From contig NC_064039.1 of NCBI RefSeq assembly GCF_932526225.1, positions 10,682,139 through 10,746,138 of the forward strand: a stretch of 64,000 nucleotides of DNA, written 5' to 3'. The notes beneath the pieces were generated by a model. It had not been told where the DNA came from. It ran no database searches and worked only from the letters and a program-made list of their open reading frames with translations. This document shows positions 1 through 11,719 of the stretch, one piece after another (position 1 is the first letter of the stretch; each line of letters starts with the position of its first letter). The stretch is from Nematostella vectensis (lineage: Eukaryota > Cnidaria > Anthozoa > Actiniaria > Edwardsiidae). Made by a program: the position numbers and the translations under genes.

Positions 1-640
1 ACTCCCGTTTGCGCAACTGATTTTTGAGTCTGCTTAACTCCCGTTTGCGCAACTGATTTTTGAGTCTGCTTTACTCCCGTTTGCGCAACTGATTTTTGAG
101 TCTATTTAACGCCCGTTTGCGGAACTGATTTTTGAGTCTGTTTAACGCCCGTTTGCGCAACTGATTTTTGAGTCTGCTTGACCTCTGTTTGCGCAACTGA
201 TTTTTGAGTCTGTTTAACGCCCGTTTGCGCAACTTATTTTTGAGTCTGCTTTACTCCCGTTTGCGCAACTGATTTTTGAGTCTATTTAACGCCCGTTTGC
301 GGAACTGATTTTTGAGTCTGTTTAACGCCCGTTTGCGCAACTGATTTTTGAGTCTGCTTGACCTCTGTTTGCGCAACTGATTTTTGAGTCTGTTTAACGC
401 CCGTTTGCGCAACTTATTTTTGAGTCTGCTTGACCCCTGTTTGCGCAACTGATTTTTGAGTCTGCTTGACCCCTGTTTGCGCAACTGATTTTTGAGTCTG
501 CTTGACCCCTGTTTGCGCAACTGATTTTTGAGTCTGCTCAACTCCCGTTTGCGTACCTGATTTCTGAGTTTACTAAACGCCCGTTTGAGAACCTTATTTT
601 TGAGTCTGCTTAACTCCCGTTGGCGTACCTGCTTTTTTTA
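1..640. repeat. 36-bp minisatellite
   Basis: About 17 head-to-tail units of 36 bp built around CCCGTTTGCGCAACTGATTT, decaying into diverged units up to about position 800. The period is a multiple of three, so the minus strand reads as a repeating basic 12-residue peptide (RLKNQLRK core). That frame is broken by stop codons where a unit carries CTTTACTCC, so I treat the array as non-coding. It continues off the left edge of the window. Confidence 0.9.
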
Positions 641-927
641 AGTTTGCCAAATTCCCGTTTGTGTACCTGATTTTTTGGCCTGCCAAACGCCCGTTTGCCC
701 CTCTGATATTGGAGTCCCCCCAACTCCCGTTTCCGAACCTATTTTTGGAGTCTGTTTAGTGTACCTGTTTTTTGATTCTGCCAAACTCCCTTTTTGCGTC
801 CACAGCCGCTCTTGCGCACCCACATGGCTCTTGCTTGTGCCCTCTGCACTGACAGGCTCCCAGTGTGGCAAGCTGCCAACAGATAAGCGCTCTAGTTATC
901 ACCATTCTTCACTAGTAGCTCAACTAA

Positions 928-973
928 AGACAGTTACCTAGGCATGTAATAGACAGTTACCTAGGCATGTAAT
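928..973. repeat. Tandem duplication, 23 bp
   Basis: Two perfect adjacent copies of a 23-bp sequence that includes CAGTTACCTAGGCATGTAAT. It is a local slippage-type duplication next to the minisatellite, with no evident function. Confidence 0.85.
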
Positions 974-1057
974 AGAATGTTACCAAAATGCGATCCCAGA
1001 AATATTTGACTAGACAACTCCTCCATGGAGCAGTAAGTTTGAATCTAGTTTCCTCAC

Positions 1058-4000
1058 CTCTACAATCATTTCTTCGCTGGAACATGGACCGTCATCATCA
1101 GGGGTGCAAGCTTCGCCTTGAATCCGGTCTTTGACTTCTAAGGCTGCAGCCAGCTCATCACGCTCCCGTATCAAGGCTAAAGGATCAAAATCTTAGAGCT
1201 CGTGGCTGTGATGGGAGGGGATGGTGAGGCCCTCCCTAGTATTTTCAAAATCTTTAGGAAAATGACTAGTATAATGACCAGAATAAAATGACCAAGCGTT
1301 GCTGTGCTTCAAGTTTTTACAATGTTTCTATATCGCCATCCCCCTGCTCCTCCCCCTCTCAATACTTCTAGGCCAGCTACGGCCCGGCAATTAGAAAGAC
1401 TACAGACAGCTGCAGTACAACTAGGTGGTCTGTATGGAAAATAAAAGAAATAAAACAAAACAAAGTGGTATGTCATACACTGCTACTACATACTGTTTGC
1501 TACATGTAAACAGATTGGTTTTGCTGACATTTTAAACATGAACCATTTTTTCGAGCAAAAAAGGTTTCCAGGGGTGGCTCTAGGGGTGAGCCAAGCGGGC
1601 CCCGCCCCCCTAATTTTGGCTTAAAATCAATAAGAAATATAAGGAAATTTAATGGCAGAACAATGAAACTGCCCCCCCCCCCCTTTCATGAAGCCCTTTG
1701 GAACTCCATCACTGGTTCTCCACCACTGATGTGCTAACACTTGAGTTGTTAAAGAAACACTCTGTTTTCCCAGTTGCAAAACAAAACTCTTCAACCTTGT
1801 GCTGGTTAATTTCCCTAAAGGATTAAAAACATGCCATCTTCTTTCAGTTTAAACTCTCTTTTCTAGACAACAATAAGCAGAGAGCTAAGTACAGAAAAAC
1901 GTACCCATTTTTTCAATTGCTAGCTTGCGTAGCTCATCTGAGCGGGCATGAAGAGCAACCAGAAGTGCAGCATTCTCTGTAGCCACCCGGTCAAACCTCT
2001 CAGCCCACGTCTGCTCACTGTCTAGCAAGTAGCTCTGCTTCAATTCAAGTTCCCATTGGAGCATGTTCACTTCCTACACAAAACATTACCCAAATGTTGT
2101 GAAGAAAGACATGTGTCACATGAAACCTTTTTTATCCAAACAAATGACGGATGCCAAATGACATGCACCTTATGCTGCCGAGAAAGACATGGGTCCTATG
2201 AAATGCCTTTCTCATTATATGTCATAACTGAAACGTTTACATATGCCACTGTGGGTGCTAAGAGCAGCTTTATGAAGGGTTTCTGATGAGTGTTTATGGG
2301 TTTATAATGATTGACTAGTTTCATATGGGTGTCCCCACCCACTTCAGACTGAAACATTAGAAGATAATGTATGGGAGCTTAAATCTGCAAATTCACCTTT
2401 TACACTTATTTGAATAAAATGGAAGTTCAGTGACCTGCAGGTGCCATTATATTTCTTCCAATCGAGAGAATATGGATCAATCACACAATAATTCATCCAG
2501 ATGCCAGGCCATCAATGTCTGGCTCTGGCATCGCTTGAGCTCATTTATAACCTTTATATTTGCAGATAATTTGTACCCCAAAAACACTTTTTTATATTGA
2601 ATCACCATTTTCTGTTTGCTCGTCCCCTCTTCCCATATGAAAACTAACCTGCTCCAGCTTCTTGCTTGCCTCAAGTGCTTTCCGTGTCATCTCTCTGCTA
2701 CAAGCCTTTTCCAGGCGGGACTGTATATGAATGCTCTTAATGGTGCCATATTTGTACTGAAGCGCTTCCTGGCAGTGTTCCAGATCAGAATTCAGAGTCT
2801 CAATCTCCTGTAAAATAAAAGCCATTGTAAACCTTTCTTGGTCTTATAAGACAAGCACAACAGGATAAACACAGACAGAAAGACAGATTACTTTATTGGT
2901 ACAGTGTAAAGACTTTTACATCAGTGTGAATCCAATAAATTCAAAATTATAGGCCTTTCAAATTTTCAAAAAAAAAATATTAAATACAGACAAAAGAACA
3001 TAGAGAAGATACAACACATGGGCCATGCATGGGCCAAGCCCAAGATAAGGCGCATGCTAGGGAGGGAGAAAGTAATGAAGGGCCTGCCACTGACCCTGTT
3101 TTTTCTGGTGTGCACTAGTTACAAAATGACATAACATTATGGGTGCAAGCACTCTTATCTTCGTATGTATAAGGGTGAATGGTTTGACATTTTGACATAA
3201 ACCCGACATAACGACATGAACATAAGAGAAAAAACTATGTCATGCCCATGTTATGTCACTAGTGTGCACTAGGCATAATTGAACATCGTATGCTAATGAG
3301 GTACATCATATTTTGATCAGCTGAGAAGCCTTGCGCATGCTAGTTGAGGTATCAATCATTTTCGAGCTATTGTCGGTAAGTTTAGCAGGAAGCATTTCTG
3401 GCATTTTCAATGAAAAGCATTATCAGTATCCGTTCTTATTGAAATTTAATTAGCTCCGGAAGCTGAGTAATTTTCCCATTTAAAGTGATTTTTATTGCCT
3501 ATTCTAAGGGCACAAATAAACCTTTTAGAAACATGATAACACGTGCGAACGGCAATCTTGAGCAAGCCAGGGTGAACAGTAGAAAAACATTAGGTCGGCT
3601 GCAAGCACTCCCTTTTTCAACATTCACTCCATCGGGTGCTTGGTCTATATCTTATCTCCATCGGGTGCTTGGTCTATCCCTTATCTCCATCGGGTGCTTG
3701 GTCTATCCCTTATCTCCATCGGGTGCTTGGTCTATCCCTTATCTCCATCGGGTGCTTGGTCTATCCCTTATCTCCATCGGGTGCTTGGTCTATCCCTTAT
3801 CTCCATAGGTGCTTGGTCTATCCCTTATCTCCATAGGTGCTTGGTCTATCCCTTATCTCCATAGGTGCTTGGTCTATCCCTTATCTCCATCGGGTGCTTG
3901 GTCTATCCCTTATCTCCATAGGTGCTTGGTCTATCCCTTATCTCCATAGGTGCTTGGTCTATCCCTTATCTCCATCGGGTGCTTGGTCTATCCCTTATCT

Positions 4001-7000
4001 CCATCGGGTGCTTGGTCTATCCCTTATCTCCATCGGGTGCTTGGTCTATCCCTTATCTCCATAGGTGCTTGGTCTATCCCTTATCTCCATAGGTGCTTGG
4101 TCTATCCCTTATCTCCATCGGGTGCTTGGTCTATCCCTTATCTCCATCGGGTGCTTGGTCTATCCCTTATCTCCATCGGGTGCTTGGTCTATCCCTTATC
4201 TCCATCGGGTGCTTGGTCTATCCCTTATCTCCATCGGGTGCTTGGTCTATCCCTTATCTCCATCGGGTGCTTGGTCTATCCCTTATCTCCATAGGTGCTT
4301 GGTCTATCCCTTATCTCCATCGGGTGCTTGGTCTATCCCTTATCTCCATAGGTGCTTGGTCTATCCCTTATCTCCATCGGGTGCTTGGTCTATCCCTTAT
4401 CTCCATCGGGTGCTTGGTCTATCCCTTATCTCCATAGGTGCTTGGTCTATCCCTTATCTCCATCGGGTGCTTGGTCTATCCCTTATCTCCATAGGTGCTT
4501 ATCTCCATAGGTGCTTGGTCTATCCCTTATCTCCATAGGTGCTTGGTCTATCCCTTATCTCCATAGGTGCTTGGTCTATCCCTTATCTCCATCGGGTGCT
4601 TGGTCTATCCCTTATCTCCATCGGGTGCTTGGTCTATCCCTTATCTCCATCGGGTGCTTGGTCTATCCCTTATCTCCATCGGGTGCTTGGTCTATCCCTT
4701 ATCTCCATCGGGTGCTTGGTCTATCCCTTATCTCCATCGGGTGCTTGGTCTATCCCTTATCTCCATCGGGTGCTTGGTCTATCCCTTATCTCCATCGGGT
4801 GCTTGGTCTATCCCTTATCTCCATAGGTGCTTGGTCTATCCCTTATCTCCATAGGTGCTTGGTCTATCCCTTATCTCCATCGGGTGCTTGGTCTATCCCT
4901 TATCTCCATCGGGTGCTTGGTCTATCCCTTATCTCCATAGGTGCTTGGTCTATCCCTTATCTCCATCGGGTGCTTGGTCTATCCCTTATCTCCATCGGGT
5001 GCTTGGTCTATCCCTTATCTCCATAGGTGCTTGGTCTATCCCTTATCTCCATAGGTGCTTGGTCTATCCCTTATCTCCATCGGGTGCTTGGTCTATCCCT
5101 TATCTCCATCGGGTGCTTGGTCTATCCCTTATCTCCATCGGGTGCTTGGTCTATCCCTTATCTCCATCGGGTGCTTGGTCTATCCCTTATCTCCATCGGG
5201 TGCTTGGTCTATCCCTTATCTCCATAGGTGCTTGGTCTATCCCTTATCTCCATCGGGTGCTTGGTCTATCCCTTATCTCCATAGGTGCTTGGTCTATCCC
5301 TTATCTCCATCGGGTGCTTGGTCTATCCCTTATCTCCATAGGTGCTTGGTCTATCCCTTATCTCCATCGGGTGCTTGGTCTATCCCTTATCTCCATAGGT
5401 GCTTGGTCTATCCCTTATCTCCATAGGTGCTTGGTCTATCCCTTATCTCCATCGGGTGCTTGGTCTATCCCTTATCTCCATCGGGTGCTTGGTCTATCCC
5501 TTATCTCCATCGGGTGCTTGGTCTATCCCTTATCTCCATCGGGTGCTTGGTCTATCCCTTATCTCCATCGGGTGCTTGGTCTATCCCTTATCTCCATCGG
5601 GTGCTTGGTCTATCCCTTATCTCCATCGGGTGCTTGGTCTATCCCTTATCTCCATCGGGTGCTTGGTCTATCCCTTATCTCCATCGGGTGCTTGGTCTAT
5701 CCCTTATCTCCATAGGTGCTTGGTCTATCCCTTATCTCCATAGGTGCTTGGTCTATCCCTTATCTCCATCGGGTGCTTGGTCTATCCCTTATCTCCATAA
5801 GGTGCTTGGTCTATCCCTTATCTCCATAGGTGCTTGGTCTATCCCTTATCTCCATCGGGTGCTTGGTCTATCCCTTATCTCCATCGGGTGCTTGCTCTAT
5901 CCCTTATCTCCATAGGTGCTTGGTCTATCCCTTATCTCCATCAGGTGCTTGGTCTATCCCTTATCTCCATAGGTGCTTGGTCTATCCCTTATCTCTATAG
6001 GTGCTTGGTCTATCCCTTATCTCCATAGGTGCTTGGTCTATCCCTTATCTCCATCGGGTGCTTGGTCTATCCCTTATCTCCATCGGGTGCTTGGTCTATC
6101 CCTTATCTCCATAGGTGCTTGGTCTATCCCTTATCTCCATAGGTGCTTGGTCTATCCCTTATCTCCATCGGGTGCTTGGTCTATCCCTTATCTCCATCGG
6201 GTGCTTGGTCTATCCCTTATCTCCATAGGTGCTTGGTCTATCCCTTATCTCCATCGGGTGCTTGGTCTATCCCTTATCTCCATAGGTGCTTGGTCTATCC
6301 CTTATCTCCATCGGGTGCTTGGTCTATCCCTTATCTCCATCGGGTGCTTGGTCTATCCCTTATCTCCATAGGTGCTTGGTCTATCCCTTATCTCCATCGG
6401 GTGCTTGGTCTATCCCTTATCTCCATCGGGTGCTTGGTCTATCCCTTATCTCCATAGGTGCTTGGTCTATCCCTTATCTCCATAGGTGCTTGGTCTATCC
6501 CTTATCTCCATAGGTGCTTGGTCTATCCCTTATCTCCATAGGTGCTTGGTCTATCCCTTATCTCCATCGGGTGCTTGGTCTATCCCTTATCTCCATCGGG
6601 TGCTTGGTCTATCCCTTATCTCCATCGGGTGCTTGGTCTATCCCTTATCTCCATCGGGTGCTTGGTCTATCCCTTATCTCCATCGGGTGCTTGGTCTATC
6701 CCTTATCTCCATCGGGTGCTTGGTCTATCCCTTATCTCCATCGGGTGCTTGGTCTATCCCTTATCTCCATCGGGTGCTTGGTCTATCCCTTATCTCCATA
6801 GGTGCTTGGTCTATCCCTTATCTCCATAGGTGCTTGGTCTATCCCTTATCTCCATCGGGTGCTTGGTCTATCCCTTATCTCCATCGGGTGCTTGGTCTAT
6901 CCCTTATCTCCATAGGTGCTTGGTCTATCCCTTATCTCCATCGGGTGCTTGGTCTATCCCTTATCTCCATCGGGTGCTTGCTCTATCCCTTATCTCCATA

Positions 7001-8628
7001 GGTGCTTGGTCTATCCCTTATCTCCATCGGGTGCTTGGTCTATCCCTTATCTCCATAGGTGCTTGGTCTATCCCTTATCCCTATAGGTGCTTGGTCTATC
7101 CCTTATCTCCATAGGTGCTTGGTCTATCCCTTATCTCCATCGGGTGCTTGGTCTATCCCTTATCTCCATCGGGTGCTTGGTCTATCCCTTATCTCCATAG
7201 GTGCTTGGTCTATCCCTTATCTCCATCGGGTGCTTGGTCTATCCCTTATCTCCATAGGTGCTTGGTCTATCCCTTATCTCCATCGGGTGCTTGGTCTATC
7301 CCTTATCTCCATCGGGTGCTTGGTCTATCCCTTATCTCCATCGGGTGCTTGGTCTATCCCTTATCTCCATCGGGTGCTTGGTCTATCCCTTATCTCCATC
7401 GGGTGCTTGGTCTATCCCTTATCTCCATAGGTGCTTGTTCTATCCATCATCTTCCCCAGCTAGCTGCACTTGCTATGTACGCAGACTACATTCCTTCCCC
7501 CTGTATGTCAGACTTCTACAAAGAATTCTATGAATTCTTCGTAGATCATGACACACTCTCAATTTTAGCCCTCCAACCAATATATGCTGCATGGTGAAAG
7601 TTTTTGCATTATTACAATATAACAATATTGTAATTAGTCATATGATAAAAGAAAAGTGATATGGCACAGATTCCAACTATACATCAACTCTATAGCGATA
7701 GAAGTAATAATGGTGATGATTACGATTAAGATGACAATTGAGAAGATAAAGAAATGAGAGTGATGATAATCATGCTGTGATATGATGACAGTGATGACAT
7801 GGTGATACTGCACTATCAAATTCCTCACAAACCTCTTTTGCTTTCTGTAGCTTCATTTGAAGGGATCTATAATCTTCATCTTGAAAGTAGTTCCATGGTT
7901 TGGCTGAAGTGTGTTATACATAAAAGGGTAATCTCTTAATATATTTTTTTTAGTTTGTTAATTTATCTATTTTATTTCATAATAGCATCATCACTTCAAA
8001 AAGCATTTAGTTAGCTCAGTGAGTAAATTTCTTTGAATTAAGTTTAATTTCGAAGAAAAGGGGGAAACGTATAACAGAATTAGCCCCACCCGCAAGATGA
8101 CATTCCAAAACAATAACAAATAAAATTACTTATACATCATTTAAAAACAACAACATAATTCAATGAATATCACAAACCTTTGAGCGACTTAGATCGCTGT
8201 AAAGACTCTTTATTTTTGGCATTCTTCTCGTCCAGTATAGTATCGCTGTTTCGTCTTGTCCTGTGTTTTGTCCTTGGGAGGGAATTCTGGCATTTCCCGC
8301 AAGAACCCTGACAATGGTCACCCGTCGTCGCGCAGCCAAACAATATGTCCTTTGATTCACCTCTCAAAATATTTGGCGCTAGTTTACGAAATAATTTTGC
8401 TAGATTCCAATGTCCTGAATCCTCGAATAACTGCTCTATTTGTTCCTTCCCGGTGGAGTAGTCTTCAAGAACAGTTGTTACTGGACTACCAGGCGAAGAT
8501 GGCAACGACAAGGATTTTCGTGGGGAGACGGGTGAAAGTTTCGGGAGTCCACCTGGTTTTAGACCTTGTCCTAGGCCTAAATCACATGAATCTAAATCGT
8601 CGGAAACGACAACATCCTCCCCTTCCAT
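1058..8628 (-). CDS. Coiled-coil protein gene, five 5' exons (3' end outside window)
   Basis: I modelled five exons on the minus strand: 8628-8178, 7903-7809, 2807-2649, 2073-1905 and 1176-1058. All have GT-AG borders and matching phases (1, 0, 0, 1, 0), giving 331 codons before the window ends. The start is the first ATG (8628) of a long open exon; the frame is also open upstream but only from a GTG. Exon 1 encodes an acidic, Ser/Pro-rich N-terminus (SPRKSLSLPSSPGSP) and a segment QLFEDSGHWNLAKLFRKLAP. Exons 2-5 are heptad-like and rich in Leu, Glu and Lys, typical of a coiled coil. I do not recognise the family. The minisatellite at 3630-7440 lies in intron 2. No further exon is visible between 1 and 1057, so the rest of the gene is presumably to the left. 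Confidence 0.75.
3105..3275. mobile_element. Harbinger-like MITE, copy 1
   Basis: A short palindromic element with ends CTGGTGTGCACTAG and CTAGTGTGCACTAGGCA, followed by TAA. Its interior carries many GACATAA/TTATGTC words in opposite orientations. It has the same architecture as the copies at 50737-50956 and around 48105-48262. The TAA flank suggests PIF/Harbinger, but that is inference. It lies in intron 2 of the coiled-coil gene. Confidence 0.7.
3630..7440. repeat. 28/29-bp minisatellite of two unit types
   Basis: About 130 tandem units with the core GTGCTTGGTCTATCCCTTAT. Units come in two lengths that differ only at the junction: CATCGGGTG (29 bp) and CATAGGTG (28 bp). The two types alternate irregularly, and long stretches of identical order recur (for example 4511-5026 and 6486-7001), so blocks of units were duplicated. 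Rare variants include TTGCTC, CATAAGG and CATCAGG. The array is open in all three plus-strand frames, which reflects the absence of stop words in the unit rather than coding. It lies inside a coiled-coil gene intron. Confidence 0.95.
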
Positions 8629-11600
8629 GACAGTAACCCTTGTAGTCACCAGCCCACTATGATATACAGCTATGTCCACGCAAATAGACGGGAAACGACC
8701 TGCGAACAGCCGCCATATTGTTTGTTGTAAAAACTACGTAACCTCGCCAGGGGTATCGATGCGCTTCCCTGGGACGATTGTTTTGGCGCCTTTTTTAACT
8801 CGGGAATAAGACGCATGTAAAAGTTTTTGTGGAGACTCCGATGTCCCTCCATCATTGGATCACTAATCCGTAAACTTTTTAAGGTCTTTCTGTGCTTTTG
8901 CAACACAAAACCTTAGGTCATCCCGTAAACTTTCGGTGTTCAACTTCCGGTTAAAGCTTAGTACATAAAATGGCTATGGCATCGACCTGTATCCGCTAAG
9001 ATCATTTATTTGTATTGCCGTAAATATATATAAGCTAGTATTTTCAGAGAAGTCTTCCATGTGGGTTGAGCATGCGCATGCGTCACCGACGTCAATCGAT
9101 CTTCTACGGTTCATTCCAATTCAAGTTATTATTTTGCAAACAAAACAAGTAAAATGCTAGCAAAGCTTTTTGAATTCTCTTTCTTATATGAATTAGAAGA
9201 ATCGGTAAAATACTTTTTATGTGGCTAAGGGAAAGTTCATTTATTATCTCGAGGAGGGGGGCGTGAGGATACTGTGGGGGTGGGCTTGAGAAATTTTTGA
9301 GGTCTAAAGGAGGGTTTGGATTTTAAAAGAGGGGTCACTGATTCCTTTGGGTGTTGTCTCTACTATATAATTTGACGAAGTTTCTAATCAGACTTCTTGG
9401 TTTATGTCTATTATAAAGCGCTTATGTTCCATAATTATCTAAAATATAAACAGAACATTTTAATGCTATAAGCGCTTATTCTCCATCATCAAAATCCTCG
9501 CTCATATCTGATTCCCGCCTTGTTTCCTTGCTCTATTTCTTTTCTCTTTTCTCATGCTGCGCTTTTCTTGCAAGGAGAAGATCGAAAAGCCTTTTTGCTT
9601 CTTTTACGTCATCTACATATAGCATCAACCATTATCAGGTTGCTATTATTTTGCTCTCTCAAAGCTTTTGTTAAAAACGTCACTAGATTTACTAGATGAC
9701 ACTTTAAAAGCTAACAATATGCATTTATCATTACTATGAGCAGTAATACATACATGCAAATACTTTTTTTTGTAATAATTACAGATTTTTTTTTTTTTTT
9801 GCAAAAATCATAAGAATCCAAGATGGCGGACCAAAGATGGCGGGAATTCTTCCCAATCAAAATGATTATAAACGTTTTTATGGCCTTTTCTCATTGTAAT
9901 CCGTTTAAAGGTTGATTTTAACATATCTAAATGATGTAAAATGATTCAACCCGATATCTGATAATTTAGGCAATATTCGAAAGAATATCTACACATATTC
10001 TTACACATATATCTTACACATATATTTTGATTCGACCTCACCCAAAATAGGGCGTGGCGATTCTTTGCATGCTGGTGCTCATTGTCTGTAAGATTGATGG
10101 TCATAGCCTAAGATGTTCATGAAATACAGGGGGCCCTTTGAGCCCCCCACCCCCCCCCCCCCCCCCCAGACAGCTAAAAATAGCCCAGGTCTGAATAGGG
10201 AATGTTTTCAGCCAATTTCTTTCCCTCCACTTTCTGTCTAGCTTGCAGCTAATCTGTTCGCTCGAAACTCCACAGAAACGATTGCTACGCAGGCTATCGT
10301 TCATCGTAAGGCAGCCATTTGCCGAGTGCAAATGGCTGCCTGAACTGAAAACTGAGTGTTCATCATGTCTGGTGAACACTCAGTTTTCAGTTCCTTACCA
10401 GTGCATTGACGGGGCTTTTTCGCCCCTCCCGCCACCCCCTAAGTATATGTAAGAATTCCACTGACAACAGTGTGACAGGTTGCAGTGTGGGACAGTGACC
10501 TCTGGATGACACTCGTAGGCCCACTTTGAACCTAGCCGCCAACTGATCTAGTGTTAATGAGTTTAAGCATCGGATAAGGTACCGGGAGAGTCTCCGGATA
10601 CTGTACTTTTCCGGGCGAGTAAGAGCAGGGGGCTCCAGATGATAGCAGCGAGGCTTTTACACTCTCTGAATGGACTACCCTGGGAGAGCAATATGCTTAA
10701 TTTATTCCGCTGAAAATATTAGGGAAAACATTGTTTTGGGGTGTTTTTCTTTTCCAAAAAAGTTTACTGGAGTTATTGAGCTCCCGTAAGTTAGACGGCA
10801 AGTTACCAAACTGAGCGGGAGACGAGAAAAAGTTGGGTGGTACTGTATGGCCGCCGACTCTAGGGTTGAGATCGCATAGGTAACGTCCACCATCCTCTGT
10901 GAAGATTGCCAGATGGTGACGCACCAAAGTAACCATTCTCGTGTAGGTAGTCTATCTCCTTGGAACAAGCGTTTGTTTTTCTCCCCTCACCCCTAAACAA
11001 GGAAATCTGTTCACAACAGGAAACCCACAGCTGTTTCTATTCACTCTCGAGCTTTTAACGTCTGCGCTTTCGGAGGAAGCTACTGTAAAAGTGAAAAACT
11101 ATATTGTATAATCTGGGCTCCTAATCCTGCAGCATGCGCACAGTTCCTAGCTAGCTGAAACCTAGAGCTAATGGGAACTAATTCATAATTCATTTTCTCA
11201 TCCAATTGGCCTAGGTGAACAGTTAAGTCCATAAAAGCAATCTATTTCAATTTACTTTATTGAATTTTAAGTTTACTTTAAGTTTACTTTTTATTCAACA
11301 CTATATAGTCAATAACCCAGAAACGTATGTGAGTACTTTAAAATGTCAATTAAAATATGACCCCCCTCAAAATTCTTTGTCATCACACCTTTTCAAATTA
11401 CCGTTATCTTGTTTTTTTTTTGTTGTTCCATAAAGTATTCTCGAGCGATCACTAAAAAAAGTATTATTTAGAAAAAAAAAAAAACATCACACCCTCTCAA
11501 ACTAGGGAGGGTAGGTTGCACAGTACATACAAGGGAAAAAAGGAAACTAGGGGGCACAGCCACGCCACTCTTGGTCATTTCACTAAGATTTAAGGAAAAA

Positions 11601-11719
11601 ACTGGAAGGGAAAAAGCCCCTTGGCCCCTATAGGAATTGGCACTGAACCTTTTTTAAAATTACGAAATATTTATAGCCTATTTACAACAATAATAAATAA
11701 TTGACCCTTACTGATATTT
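8629..11719. other. Intergenic region between two minus-strand genes
   Basis: I see no convincing gene in this 3.1 kb. It holds the 5' flank of the coiled-coil gene, AT-rich sequence, a T-tract near 9787, a poly-C tract at 10148-10166, two perfect hairpins at 10310-10392 (listed separately) and A-tracts near 11470. Short open frames here have no codon structure or splice context that I can support. Confidence 0.6.
10310..10392. repeat. Two adjacent perfect hairpins
   Basis: The first stem is GGCAGCCATTTGC (10310-10322) pairing with 10328-10340 over a 5-nt loop. The second is a 20-bp perfect stem, 10343-10362 with 10373-10392, over a 10-nt loop. They are separated by only 2 nt. Either could be a small inverted-repeat transposon remnant or a structured RNA; no promoter or processing signal distinguishes these. 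Confidence 0.9.

Noticed and set aside
251..541. Minus-strand basic 12-residue repeat protein
   Set aside because: It is a minisatellite frame that starts at a non-ATG codon and is broken by stops in neighbouring units.
3485..7597. Many overlapping open frames of up to 286 codons
   Set aside because: They translate the 28/29-bp minisatellite, which has no stop words in any plus frame. The peptides are three permutations of one repeat.
8629..11719. Short frames at 8670-8906, 10101-10452 and 10697-10968 as genes
   Set aside because: No splice or codon support; one runs through a poly-G tract on the minus strand.
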